This document shows positions 16,721-25,205 of a DNA stretch of 64,000 bases, piece by piece (within the stretch, counting starts at the first letter, position 1; every line of letters starts with the position of its first letter). The position numbers and the translations under genes were made by a program. This stretch comes from Roseobacter sp. HKCCD6576-2 (lineage in GTDB: Bacteria; Pseudomonadota; Alphaproteobacteria; Rhodobacterales; Rhodobacteraceae): assembly GCF_013179285.1 (NCBI RefSeq), contig NZ_WVNW01000002.1:744001-808000 (forward strand), written 5' to 3'. The notes under the pieces were generated by a model. The model ran no database searches, was not told the DNA's origin, and was given only the letters and a program-made list of their open reading frames with translations.

Positions 16721-17194
16721 ATGACGACCGACAGTGAGCACAGCTTCGACCAAGACCACCACCAGGACCGCGGATCAACGCAGATCCCCCTCCCCGTCCA
16801 AATCCTCACCATCATCTTTTATGCCGGTTTCGCGATCTCCGTCTCCATCGTCGCCATGGCGCTGTTTGGCATCATCGGCGTTGTCCTGGCCGCGCTCTTT
16901 GCCTGGCAATGGGGCCGCCTCCCGGCGCTCAATGGCCGGAACACGCCGCCGCAACCAATCGAATGGTTGCGCCCGAGCGTGCCTGAACCCGGTCCGAAAA
17001 CCAGCGGCAATGCCAGTTTCGATGCCTATCGCGACGCGCTGATGCAACGGCTTGAGAAGGAACAGACCGATTTCGAAGGCTTCCTGACCCGACTGCGCGA
17101 GGCAAAAGACAAATCCGAATTTGACCGGTTCCTCGACGACCGTGCCACGGCACGTCGCGAGGCGCGGGAGGCTGGTGCCACAACTCCGGCCTAA
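16721..17194 (+). CDS. DUF2852-like membrane protein, paralogue of the preceding gene
   Basis: A 157-residue protein with a hydrophobic segment at about residues 25-67 (two helices) and a C-terminal charged helix closely parallel to the upstream gene: FDAYRDALMQRLEKEQ, then FLTRLREAKDKSEFDRFLDDR. The N-terminal and membrane parts have diverged much more than this helix, which suggests the helix carries the shared interaction. AAGGA precedes the ATG. A 9-bp GC hairpin (17202-17210 with 17231-17239) lies between it and the RDD gene. No function is established. Confidence 0.78.
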   Translation: MTTDSEHSFDQDHHQDRGSTQIPLPVQILTIIFYAGFAISVSIVAMALFGIIGVVLAALFAWQWGRLPALNGRNTPPQPIEWLRPSVPEPGPKTSGNASFDAYRDALMQRLEKEQTDFEGFLTRLREAKDKSEFDRFLDDRATARREAREAGATTPA

Positions 17195-17276
17195 ACCGCC
17201 CGCGCGGCCCTGTCCGTCCACCAACGTACGGGGCCGCGCATCTCAAAACCCCTTTTCAAGAGGCCCTAGACACGCC

Positions 17277-17723
17277 ATGACTCCCGCTATGACCTCCCGT
17301 TTACCCGACCCGCATTATCAGGCCGTGTTCTATGACGGCGTTCCGGCCAAACGGTTCTTCGCCTGGTTGATCGACGTGGTGATCATCACCCTCATTACAA
17401 TCATGCTCGGCCTGGTCACGCTGACCCTCGTCTTTTGGATCTGGCCGCTGGTGTATCTGATCGTCAGCTTCCTCTATCGCAGCGCCACCATCGCTGGCGG
17501 CTCCGCCACGATTGGGATGCGGATCATGAACATCCAACTCCGTGGAGCGACCGGCGCGCGCCTTTCCGGTGGCGAGGCGATCATTCACACCCTGGCCTAT
17601 CTGACCTGTGCGGCCTTCGCGATCCCGCAACTGATCTCACTGGTGCTGATCGTGATCGGCGACAAGCACCAAGGTTTGCATGATCTTTTGATAGGATCGG
17701 CGATGATCAACCGTCCGCGCTAA
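17277..17723 (+). CDS. RDD family membrane protein
   Basis: A 148-residue protein starting MTPAMTSRLPDPHYQAVFYDG; the ATG at 17277 fits better than upstream in-frame starts lying in the intergenic hairpin. KRFFAWLIDVVIITLI carries the R..D pattern of the RDD domain, followed by a second helix pair and a C-terminal helix ending near DKHQGLHDLLIGS, typical of the family. RDD proteins are small inner-membrane proteins, some linked to ion exchange; the role here is unknown. It follows the two DUF2852 genes on the same strand. Confidence 0.88.
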   Translation: MTPAMTSRLPDPHYQAVFYDGVPAKRFFAWLIDVVIITLITIMLGLVTLTLVFWIWPLVYLIVSFLYRSATIAGGSATIGMRIMNIQLRGATGARLSGGEAIIHTLAYLTCAAFAIPQLISLVLIVIGDKHQGLHDLLIGSAMINRPR

Positions 17724-17747
17724 ACCATCAGCGTTAACACTTTAAAA

Positions 17748-17774
17748 ACCAGTTGCCCCTATGGGGCAGCTGGT
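17748..17774 (-). terminator. Hairpin with a minus-strand U-tract, no minus-strand gene in front
   Basis: A 12-bp stem (17748-17759 with 17763-17774, one G-U pair) with a three-base loop. On the minus strand it is followed by five T; on the plus strand no T run follows. It sits between the RDD and bpt genes, both plus-strand, so as a terminator it would stop antisense transcription. Confidence 0.5.
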
Positions 17775-17815
17775 GCAGGCTTTGTTCATAAACGCGAACA
17801 ACTTAGCCGCTGGAT

Positions 17816-18643
17816 ATGCGCCACACCCTTCCGATAGCGCCCCAATTCTACGTCACTGCCCCGCAGGCCTGCCCGTATCTGGATGGGCGCCGAGAGCGTA
17901 AGCTGTTCACCGCTTTGCAAGGTGAACATGCGGGCAAACTGAATGATGCGCTGTCGAAGCAAGGCTTTCGCCGCTCGCAGAATGTGCTCTACCGCCCATC
18001 CTGCGCCGATTGTTCCGCCTGCCTCTCCGCGCGCATTCGCGTGGCCGATTTCGAGCCCTCGAAAAGTCAACGCCGCGCGATCCGGCGCAACGCCCACTTG
18101 GCCCGCACCGCGCGCTCTCCCTGGGCCACCGAAGAGCAATACGCGCTTTTCCGCGATTACCTCGACAGCCGCCACGCCGATGGCGGCATGGCCGATATGG
18201 ATGTGTTCGAATTTGCCGCGATGATCGAGGAAACCCCGGTCCGGTCCCGCGTTGTGGAATACCGCAACCGCGACACCGAAGACTTGACCGCCGTTTGCCT
18301 GACTGATGTGCTCGATGACGGGCTGAGCCTGGTCTACAGCTTCTTCCGCCCCGACCTGCCCGCTCAATCGCTTGGCACTTATGTGATACTCGACCATGTG
18401 GAAATCGCCCGTGAGGCGGGGCTGCCTTATGTCTATCTCGGCTATTGGGTGCCGGGCTCGGCCAAGATGGGCTATAAGGCGAAGTTCTCCGGCGTCGAAA
18501 TCTATATCAACGGGGCCTGGCAGGATTTGGGCGATCCGGAGCAGTATTCGGATCAGACCCATCCGCTCTCGGTCGATCCGATTGCCCATCAAGTTGCCGA
18601 GATCACCCTGCCCGATATCCGGGCACCCTCGGTGATCGACTGA
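17816..18643 (+). CDS. bpt: Aspartate/glutamate leucyltransferase (Bpt; formerly annotated arginyltransferase)
   Basis: A 275-residue protein of the ATE-like family. The N-terminal ATE region has [18 protein letters not shown] and the cysteine-rich [18 protein letters not shown]. The C-terminal GNAT-like half includes [23 protein letters not shown] and [11 protein letters not shown]. Bacterial Bpt transfers leucine from Leu-tRNA to proteins with N-terminal Asp or Glu, marking them for ClpS/ClpAP degradation. No strong ribosome-binding site is visible before the ATG. It appears monocistronic and is convergent to the TRAP operon. Confidence 0.95.
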   Translation: MRHTLPIAPQFYVTAPQACPYLDGRRERKLFTALQGEHAGKLNDALSKQGFRRSQNVLYRPSCADCSACLSARIRVADFEPSKSQRRAIRRNAHLARTARSPWATEEQYALFRDYLDSRHADGGMADMDVFEFAAMIEETPVRSRVVEYRNRDTEDLTAVCLTDVLDDGLSLVYSFFRPDLPAQSLGTYVILDHVEIAREAGLPYVYLGYWVPGSAKMGYKAKFSGVEIYINGAWQDLGDPEQYSDQTHPLSVDPIAHQVAEITLPDIRAPSVID

Positions 18644-18711
18644 GATCACAGCACTCTCACGTGACACATGAGGCGAAGAATCCGGCGCAACTGAGCCCGG
18701 TTACTCAACGC

Positions 18712-18732
18712 AAAAACAGGGCCCGAGGGCCC
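18712..18732 (-). terminator. Rho-independent terminator of the TRAP operon
   Basis: On the minus strand, a hairpin built from GGGCC with its complement (18719-18732) is followed by TG and five T. It lies 30-50 bp beyond the stop of the TRAP large permease gene, in the convergent gap with bpt. Confidence 0.7.
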
Positions 18733-18761
18733 CGCTTTCATATTCATTATCTTCGCGCGCC

Positions 18762-21116
18762 TTACGGCAGCAGGTCCGGCACGATAGTAACGATCCCCGG
18801 GAAGAGCCAGAGCAGCCCGAGACCAACCACTTGGATGCCCACGAACGGGATCACACCGCGATAGATGTTCCCCGTCGTCACCGATTTCGGCGCGACCCCC
18901 CTGAGATAGAAGAGCGCAAAGCCGAACGGGGGTGTCAGGAACGAGGTCTGCAAGTTCACCGCGATCATGATCGTGACCCATTTCGGGTCAAGTGTGCCGC
19001 CATAGATTACCGGCCCCACAATCGGGATCACGATGTAGATGATCTCCAGGAAGTCCAGGACGAAGCCGAGGATGAACAGGATCAGCATCACCACCAGGAA
19101 CACGATCATCTCATTGTCGAAGCTCCGCAGGAACTGCTGGATGTAATGCTCGCCGCCGAAGGAGATCAGCACCAGGTTCAGAAGCTGCGACCCGATCAGG
19201 ATCGTAAAGACCATCGAGGTCACCTTCGCGGTCTCTCGCACCACCGGGCTGAGGATGTTCGAGCGGAACAGCACCCAACAGGAGAAGAGCAGACCGAAGA
19301 AGGCGAAGTGATAGGCGAACTGCGCCGCGATATAGGCCACCCAATCCTCAAACGGCACGGTTTCGCGGGTGATCCGAAGGTCGAAATTCACCCCAAGAAG
19401 GATCATGATCACCACCGCGAAGGAAGCCCAGATCACGATCTTGGATTTGCCGTTTTCCTCTTTCAGCTTGCGATATGCCGCCAGCATGATCGCCCCTGCG
19501 GCACCCAGAGCCGCCGCCGGGGTCGGGTTGGTGATGCCACCGAGGATGGAGCCAAGAACCGCCACGATCAGAACCAGCGGCGGGAAGACCACGCGCAGAA
19601 GTTCATTCTGCGCTAGGCGCCCCAAAGCAGATCGGCAGCCATAAAGCGTGATCGCCATCGGGATCGCGAGGATCATGAAGGTGCCACCGGGGCTGGTCTG
19701 CGGACCGATGAACAGAATATCCGCCAAGATCGCCAGAACGACCCCGCCGCCCCCGATCATCAGCGGCCTTGCATCGTCGCTTGGCGACACCCCGCGCGCG
19801 ATAATCAGGATCAGCGACAGCAGCACAAAGAGGATCGCGACACCGAGACCAATTGGGGCCGCATTCGCCAGCGCCTCGACCAAGGCCGCCGCGCGTTCGT
19901 CCTCGCTAAGCTGCTCGCCCGCGCCGCCATCGGCGGCAGCACCCAAAGCGGCCCGCTCGGCAACGGCCTGATCCCAGGCCTCTTGGCCATGCAACTCGAT
20001 CATCGCGCCTTGGCACTGCTCGGACACATTGGTTCGGAGGCTCGCGCCCTGGCTCGATTCTCCATAATCGGACACCCGAATGTCCTGATTGCCGACAAGC
20101 CCGACACTGCCCGCCAACACAACCGCACCGATCAAGCCAATCGGAGCAATGAGGAACCACGTCAGCGCCTCAGAACGTGTGCGAACGGCACCATTGGCCT
20201 GGCCTTCGATCTGCACAGCCGGTGCCTTGGACGGGTTCAACATCGCAAAGCCGAACGCGTACGCTCCGTAGAGTCCCGCCAAGAAAATCCCCGGCAGCAA
20301 CGCCGCCTGGAACAGCGTACCAACCGAGAGAACCGCCGGTTCGCCCAAATAGGTCAACGCATCGGAACAGCCGGCAAGCTGCGCGCGCGTCTCTTGCCCG
20401 GTGGCATAGAGATCGCCCACCAGCGTTCCCAAAAGAACGATCACAATCGAGGGCGGAATGATCTGCCCCAAGGTGCCCGATGCGGCAATCACGCCCGTGG
20501 CCAGTTCGGGCGAGTAGTTGTTGCGCAACATCGTCGGCAATGCCAGCAGACCCATCGTCACCACGGTGGCGCCGACGATCCCGGTCGAGGCCGCCAGAAA
20601 GGCGCCCACGATCACAATCGACACCGCCAAACCGCCCGGCAGCGGGCCAAAGACGCGCGCCATGCTGGTCAGAAGGTCTTCGGCGATTTTGGACCGTTCG
20701 AGCGTGATGCCCATCAGAACGAACATCAGAACCGCCAGAAGGGTTTCGATCGACTGACCCGCGATGACGCGTTCGTTCATCCGGTTGACGATGAACGAGA
20801 TGTTGCGGTCCATCGCCTGTTCCCAACCACCGATGAAGAGCGCCTCTTCGATCCGTGGCAATTCTGGGTATCGGAAGACCGATATGGATTCGCGCACCAC
20901 CCCTTCGGCCACCAACGCGGCATATTCCGCCGAACTGGTGTCGATCGCCTCGTGGATCAGCAAGCCAGCGCTATCAAGCGCTGCGATGATCGCAAATGAG
21001 ATGACGCCAGCGCCGCCGATGGCAAAAGCCACCGGAAACCCGGTCATGATTCCCGCAAACAGCGTCAGGAACACAATGATCAGGCCAACCTCGACCCCAT
21101 CCAATCCGAAAAGCAT
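18762..21116 (-). CDS. TRAP transporter large permease (DctM family), extended form
   Basis: A 784-residue membrane protein, far longer than the roughly 430 residues of classical DctM. Family motifs include MTGFPVAFAIGGAG, the loop with SGTLGQIIPPSIVIVLLG, and the C-terminal NLQTSFLTPPFGFALFYLRG. The extra length comes from hydrophilic inserts at about residues 50-105, 235-265 and 340-415 plus additional helices. Single cysteines at about 250 and 368 lie in two of the inserts and could pair if both face the periplasm. It is the sodium-coupled membrane channel for the solute bound by the SBP encoded upstream. AAAGG precedes the ATG. Confidence 0.93.
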   Translation of the reverse strand: MLFGLDGVEVGLIIVFLTLFAGIMTGFPVAFAIGGAGVISFAIIAALDSAGLLIHEAIDTSSAEYAALVAEGVVRESISVFRYPELPRIEEALFIGGWEQAMDRNISFIVNRMNERVIAGQSIETLLAVLMFVLMGITLERSKIAEDLLTSMARVFGPLPGGLAVSIVIVGAFLAASTGIVGATVVTMGLLALPTMLRNNYSPELATGVIAASGTLGQIIPPSIVIVLLGTLVGDLYATGQETRAQLAGCSDALTYLGEPAVLSVGTLFQAALLPGIFLAGLYGAYAFGFAMLNPSKAPAVQIEGQANGAVRTRSEALTWFLIAPIGLIGAVVLAGSVGLVGNQDIRVSDYGESSQGASLRTNVSEQCQGAMIELHGQEAWDQAVAERAALGAAADGGAGEQLSEDERAAALVEALANAAPIGLGVAILFVLLSLILIIARGVSPSDDARPLMIGGGGVVLAILADILFIGPQTSPGGTFMILAIPMAITLYGCRSALGRLAQNELLRVVFPPLVLIVAVLGSILGGITNPTPAAALGAAGAIMLAAYRKLKEENGKSKIVIWASFAVVIMILLGVNFDLRITRETVPFEDWVAYIAAQFAYHFAFFGLLFSCWVLFRSNILSPVVRETAKVTSMVFTILIGSQLLNLVLISFGGEHYIQQFLRSFDNEMIVFLVVMLILFILGFVLDFLEIIYIVIPIVGPVIYGGTLDPKWVTIMIAVNLQTSFLTPPFGFALFYLRGVAPKSVTTGNIYRGVIPFVGIQVVGLGLLWLFPGIVTIVPDLLP

Positions 21117-21199
21117 GATGTCGCCTTTCCCCTCCGTTGAGCGACGCGTGACGCGCCGTTCTTATCCTGTTAATCGGCGATTGCCGTTGTCGCCTTGCC

Positions 21200-22111
21200 T
21201 CAGGTCGAGCCCGAGTGAATGGCGTGTTCCAAATCTTCGGCCTCGTCGCCGGTTCTGTCGCGGTCCAAGTATTTGCCCGCACTTTCCTCGCCCTCGACCC
21301 ATTCCAGGTAGGAGCGCCAGAAGAACGCAATGGCCTGAAGGAAGACGAGAACGCAGAAGGCGACAATCAGGACTTTGAACAAGAAATACGCGTTGAAGCC
21401 GTTCGGGCTAAAACCGATGGTTTCCACGTTCCAGCGGAAAATGCGCGACTGCATCAACATCCGGTCGATGTCGCTGGTCGCCGTCACGGTCGGCGTCATC
21501 AGGTGCCGCCACATAAAGAACCACGCGTAGAGATACGTGATGGTGATCGCTGGTATCATGAAGAACAAGCAGCCGAACATGTCGATCACCCGCCGGGTTC
21601 CGTGCCGCACCGCCGAATAGACCAGATCGACCCGCACGTGGCCGCCCTGCACAAAGGTGTAGGACACACAGAGGCAGACAACGAGCGCGTTATAGAGTTT
21701 CAGCTCTTCGCCCCACCAGCTCAGATCCTGACTGAAGGCCGTACCCAAGGGCCCGAGCTGAATTTCCGCGACGCGGAAGATCCGCTGCAGAAACACGATC
21801 ATCACTTGCTGCAGAACCATCAAAAGGCCCGCCCAGGCGGCGAAGCGTCCGACGCCATTGGCAAAGGCTTCCAGACCCCGGACGCATCCCCAGAGGATCG
21901 ACCGTTTCCAGAACATGCCAAGCGCCGAGAGCACCAAGAAGGTCGTAAACACGACAAAGAAGAACTCGACCGAGGCCCCATAATAGATGAAGCGCATCAC
22001 CGCTTCGGGGTTGCTCCAGTTCAACCAATCCCCTGGATTGGCGATGGCAATGGCGAGATTATAAGGCGCCAATGCAATATTCTGCAGCACCCATAAAATG
22101 AAATCGATCAT
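21200..22111 (-). CDS. TRAP transporter small permease (DctQ family), extended form
   Basis: A 303-residue membrane protein; typical DctQ proteins have about 160-200. The C-terminal half has the DctQ pattern, with CVSYTFVQGGHVRVDLVYSAV before a helix and PAITITYLYAW. The extra N-terminal region adds two to three helices, and a short periplasmic-like segment interrupts the core. It lies between the SBP and large permease genes, 83 bp before the latter, giving the standard P-Q-M order. It pairs with DctM in the membrane. Confidence 0.9.
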   Translation of the reverse strand: MIDFILWVLQNIALAPYNLAIAIANPGDWLNWSNPEAVMRFIYYGASVEFFFVVFTTFLVLSALGMFWKRSILWGCVRGLEAFANGVGRFAAWAGLLMVLQQVMIVFLQRIFRVAEIQLGPLGTAFSQDLSWWGEELKLYNALVVCLCVSYTFVQGGHVRVDLVYSAVRHGTRRVIDMFGCLFFMIPAITITYLYAWFFMWRHLMTPTVTATSDIDRMLMQSRIFRWNVETIGFSPNGFNAYFLFKVLIVAFCVLVFLQAIAFFWRSYLEWVEGEESAGKYLDRDRTGDEAEDLEHAIHSGST

Positions 22112-22177
22112 GCGGTGGTCCCCCGAACGTCCACGATCGCGGCGTCCCCTATCGGATGAAGCGCAAGCAAGAGCATA

Positions 22178-22212
22178 TTCCGCCCGGACCGAAGTGACAG
22201 GCCCGGGCGGAA
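22178..22212 (-). other. Intercistronic hairpin between TRAP substrate-binding protein and small permease genes
   Basis: A perfect 10-bp stem (22178-22187 with 22203-22212) with a 15-base loop directly follows the substrate-binding protein gene in the direction of transcription. No T run follows, so it is more likely an mRNA-stabilising hairpin or partial terminator that raises binding-protein levels over the permeases, as known for other binding-protein operons. Confidence 0.6.
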
Positions 22213-22230
22213 CGGTTGGTCAGTCGCGGA

Positions 22231-23316
22231 TCAGGCCGCGTTCACCCGGTTGCGCTGGCGCATGTATTCGCCGTCACCGAGTTCAAACCAGGTTGCCGAT
22301 TCTGCCATCGAGCTGAAATAGCTCTCTGCGATCTGCGCGTAGATCGGATCACCCATGTTCTCCTCACGCACTTCTGCAGCGGCGCGACCAAAGGCATCCC
22401 ACACATCCTCGGGGAATTCGCGAACCTGGACACCCTCAGCCTGCAAGCGGGCCAAGGCCGCACCGTTTTCAGCAAGCGACAGCGCGAGGTTGTCAGAATA
22501 GACCGCACGGCATGCCGTATCCACGATCTCTTTCTGCTGATCGGTCAGAGATTCCCAAACCTCAAGGTTGAAGGACAGGGTCAGCGCCGAACCGGGCTCA
22601 TGGAAGCCGGAGGTGTAATAGGTGTTGGTCACCTCCTGGAAGCCCATCCGCTCATCCGCGTAGGGGCCGATCCATTCGGCGCCGTCGATCTGACCCGAAG
22701 CCAGCGCCTGATAGATTTCACCGCCGGGGATGTTCTGAACCGAAGCACCAAGGCGACCAAGCACCTGACCACCCTGACCGGGCATCCGGAAACGCAGGCC
22801 CTGCAGGTCTTCTGCCGAGGTGATCTCGGTGTTGAACCAGCCACCGGGCTGCATCGCGGTCGAGCCGCACATGAAGGATTTCAGGTTGAACAGGCTGGCC
22901 AGTTCGTTGTGCAGGTCATGACCACCGCGGTGGTAATACCAGTTGGCCATTTCCTGACCCGTCATGCCAAACGGCACCGAGGTAAAGAAGGCGAAGGCCG
23001 GGTGCTGGTTCAGGAAGTAGTAATCGGCCGAGTGATACATGTCGGCCTGGCCGGACGACACGGCGTCGAACACTTCGAATGCGCCCACCAAGCTGCCAGC
23101 CGGCATTTTGTTGATGGTTAGGGCGCCATCGGTCATCGCAGTGATGCGATCCGCAGCCATCTGTGCCGCGTCGTCAAAGATGGCAAACCCATCTGGAACA
23201 GACGTCACAAGCGTCAGCGTACGGTTACCTTGCGCGTAAGCCGGTGCGGCCAGCGTTGTCGATGCCGCTGCTGCGCCACCGAGTGCAGACGTTCTCAGAA
23301 AAGAACGACGATCCAT
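22231..23316 (-). CDS. TRAP transporter substrate-binding protein (DctP family)
   Basis: A 361-residue protein with a Tat-type signal (MDRRSFLRTSALGGAAAAS, cleavage after AYA). The mature part has DctP features: an N-terminal beta strand LTLVTSVPDG, FRMPGQGGQVLGRLGASVQNIPGGEIYQALASGQIDGAEW (read in parts), and a central ligand arginine likely in the FRMPG strand. The GGEIYQALASG stretch resembles the TakP/keto-acid group, so an organic acid is a reasonable guess but not proven. GGAGGAT precedes the ATG. First gene of the P-Q-M operon. Confidence 0.93.
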   Translation of the reverse strand: MDRRSFLRTSALGGAAAASTTLAAPAYAQGNRTLTLVTSVPDGFAIFDDAAQMAADRITAMTDGALTINKMPAGSLVGAFEVFDAVSSGQADMYHSADYYFLNQHPAFAFFTSVPFGMTGQEMANWYYHRGGHDLHNELASLFNLKSFMCGSTAMQPGGWFNTEITSAEDLQGLRFRMPGQGGQVLGRLGASVQNIPGGEIYQALASGQIDGAEWIGPYADERMGFQEVTNTYYTSGFHEPGSALTLSFNLEVWESLTDQQKEIVDTACRAVYSDNLALSLAENGAALARLQAEGVQVREFPEDVWDAFGRAAAEVREENMGDPIYAQIAESYFSSMAESATWFELGDGEYMRQRNRVNAA

Positions 23317-23814
23317 ATGGTATCCTCCCCATTTGGAATTTCCGCCACCCCCCTCGGATAGCGGTTTTTGGTTTATGGTAGACGCACGTTAGCGAAGCCC
23401 TGCGTCACATCAAACAGTTTTCAACCCGAAATCGCCGATTTTGTCAAATTTTTTTACCAAAATCGGGTTTTCGCGGAAATTTCAACCTATGGTTGTGTGT
23501 GGTTATCGCTAACTCTCGCGGAGTCTCAAAAATTTAGTTGCTACCGTAAACGAGTCACCGAAACGGCGCAGCAAACGCGAGTCTCACCGGCTCTGACAGC
23601 AACCGAAACTCCCTTATGAGTCTCCCTTCAAACTGTCACCCGCGCGGAACAGGGCCAGTGTCGAGCGGACCAGCCAGATCATCCCGAGCACGTCGCAGCG
23701 ATCGAACGCCATTGGCGAATGATCCGCGCAGTTCACGAAAACCGTCTTGCAGCCCCTCGCCAAGCTCAAGCTTCATCACCCCGCCTCAACGCGTAATGAT
23801 GTGGGAGAGAGCAT
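23317..23814. other. 498-bp gene-free region between the divergent TRAP operon and Ntn hydrolase genes
   Basis: No convincing gene is visible; the short open frames here lack ribosome-binding sites and family resemblance. The part nearest the TRAP operon is AT-rich, with a run of seven T, a small palindrome AATCG-C-CGATT (23430-23440) and a distant inverted pair AACCCGA/TCGGGTT (23423-23429 and 23463-23469). Promoters for both divergent units should lie here, but I could not fix a -35/-10 pair with confidence. Confidence 0.5.
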
Positions 23815-24897
23815 ATGGTCAATCATTTAGGTGGTCTGTCGTTCATCAATCGGATCACAGGGCTTGGCGCCGCAATCTGGTTATTCGGCCTCTCATCGCT
23901 CGCATTGGCCTGTTCGACCGTCGCCCTTGGAAGCGATGCCGATCTGCGCATTGTTTATAGCTATGACCAATCGGAAAGCGGCGCGGGCATCCTTCTTCTC
24001 AACCCCGCAGGTGCCGAGCGTCGCTCAATCATGGGTGCCGCCGGGCACGTCTGGACCGCTCGCTTCGGCAGCGTGACGTTCAATCAGTTTGGGCCAGGCA
24101 TGCCGACCGCAGGCCAGAACACCGAAGGCCTGGTCGTCACGCTGATGTGGAATAACGCGGTCGTCTATGGCGGGCCGCCAACCCGCCCAATCCTCAATGA
24201 ATTGGAGTTCATTCAGCTGTTGCTGGACAGCGCGGCAACTGTGGAGGAGGCGCTCACGCTATTGGATCAGATTGCGATTGTCGGGATGGTTCCGATTCAC
24301 TTCTTTATGGCCGATGCCCGTGGCGACATGGCGATCCTGACGCCGCGCGCCTCTGGCATCGACATATATCGCGGCCACGAGATGCCGATCCCTGCCCTGA
24401 CCAACACGAGCTATGACGACCTGCTTGATGAGATCACCGTGTTTGACGGGTTTGGTGGCAACCGCCCGATCCCGCACGGATCAGAATCCAGCAACCCGTC
24501 CAGCCTGGAACGTTTTGCCATCGGCGCAATCGCGGCGCGGGCACAAAGCGGGCCAGTTGATGATACAACCGCCATCCGCCTGCTGCAGGATCTCGCCAAC
24601 CCAGTGACCCAATGGCAGATCGTGTTCTCGCCCCGCGCCGGTGAAATCCACTATCGCCTGATTGGCGAGACCGATCTCAATCTGGTCGATGTAAATGAGG
24701 CGGATCTGACCTGTCATGATACACCGATGCATTTGCACCTCGCCGCCCCGGTCGCCCCGGCCCCGCTTTCGCATGAGCTGCTCACGACGCAGCTCCAAGA
24801 GGTCCTGACCTTCTTTCCTGAAACAAGCGGGATCAGCCCGGACGCCGCCCCTGAGATGGCAAACGCGCAATTGGCCGCGATGATGTGCCCGGCGTAA
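23815..24897 (+). CDS. Choloylglycine-hydrolase-like (linear amide C-N hydrolase) Ntn hydrolase, exported
   Basis: A 360-residue protein with an N-terminal signal anchor and a cleavage-like ALA just before Cys33. That places the cysteine as the N-terminal nucleophile of an Ntn hydrolase (CSTVAL), as in penicillin V acylases and bile-salt hydrolases. Further family features are the VVYGGPPTRP-like and LLDSAATVEEALTLLDQI segments. Such enzymes cleave linear amides, including N-acyl homoserine lactones in some members. GGGAG precedes the ATG. It is divergent from the TRAP operon. The substrate is unknown; a quorum-quenching role is only speculation. Confidence 0.82.
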   Translation: MVNHLGGLSFINRITGLGAAIWLFGLSSLALACSTVALGSDADLRIVYSYDQSESGAGILLLNPAGAERRSIMGAAGHVWTARFGSVTFNQFGPGMPTAGQNTEGLVVTLMWNNAVVYGGPPTRPILNELEFIQLLLDSAATVEEALTLLDQIAIVGMVPIHFFMADARGDMAILTPRASGIDIYRGHEMPIPALTNTSYDDLLDEITVFDGFGGNRPIPHGSESSNPSSLERFAIGAIAARAQSGPVDDTTAIRLLQDLANPVTQWQIVFSPRAGEIHYRLIGETDLNLVDVNEADLTCHDTPMHLHLAAPVAPAPLSHELLTTQLQEVLTFFPETSGISPDAAPEMANAQLAAMMCPA

Positions 24898-24997
24898 ATC
24901 CGGGCCCAAATTCCATTTCCGCGCCCTGGCGACAGTTTGGCGCAGCAATATTGCGTAAAAAACTGCACACACGACACTTTCAGAACAGATTTGGCTG

Positions 24998-25026
24998 TTG
25001 ACGCCCCTTTCGGTCGCTCCTAATCT
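24998..25026 (+). promoter_or_regulatory. ilv operon promoter
   Basis: TTGACG at 24998-25003, a 17-bp spacer and TAATCT at 25021-25026 form a good sigma-70-type promoter. The predicted transcript starts near 25033, a few bases before the AAAGGAG of the leader peptide. Confidence 0.7.
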
Positions 25027-25055
25027 CGCCCCCGCAACGTAAAGGAGCCTCTGGA

Positions 25056-25103
25056 ATGCTCGGCATTCTCGTACTTGTAGGAAACGCGCGCATGGGTCGG
25101 TGA
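25056..25103 (+). CDS. ilv leader peptide (15 residues)
   Basis: A short open frame encoding MLGILVLVGNARMGR, preceded by AAAGGAG nine bases before the ATG. Six of the first eight residues are Leu, Ile or Val, exactly the end products of the downstream acetolactate synthase pathway. The frame is followed by an alternative stem and a terminator, the standard layout of a translation-coupled attenuator. The peptide itself is presumably without function after synthesis. Coding status is inferred from codon content and context. Confidence 0.8.
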   Translation: MLGILVLVGNARMGR

Positions 25104-25154
25104 CGACAACCATATCGGTACCCCATGCGCCCCCGTCTCACCGGGGGCTTTTTT
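25088..25154 (+). promoter_or_regulatory. ilv attenuator: alternative stem plus terminator
   Basis: A 9-bp stem pairs 25088-25096 (end of the leader frame) with 25122-25130. A terminator hairpin (25129-25135 with 25142-25148) followed by six T competes for bases 25129-25130. A ribosome finishing the leader covers 25088-25096 and lets the terminator form. A ribosome stalled on the Leu/Val codons leaves that arm free. The shared bases are only two, so mutual exclusion is plausible, not certain. Confidence 0.65.
25129..25154 (+). terminator. Intrinsic terminator in the ilv leader
   Basis: GCCCCCG and CGGGGGC form a seven-pair stem around a six-base loop, directly followed by six T. It lies 52 bp before the ilvI ATG and 25 bp after the leader stop, so it must be regulated for the operon to be read. 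Confidence 0.85.
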
Positions 25155-25205
25155 ATGCAAACCTGACGGCCTGATAGACAGGCGCGTGACAAAAGGACCA
25201 AAACG

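Noticed and set aside
23815-23913. Lipoprotein signal (lipobox) ending at Cys33 of the Ntn hydrolase
   Set aside because: The -3 residue is Ala rather than Leu/Val/Ile, and the downstream sequence makes Cys33 the Ntn nucleophile.
23368-23960. Short plus-strand frames in the gap before the Ntn hydrolase
   Set aside because: No family resemblance or ribosome-binding site, and they cross the presumed promoter region.
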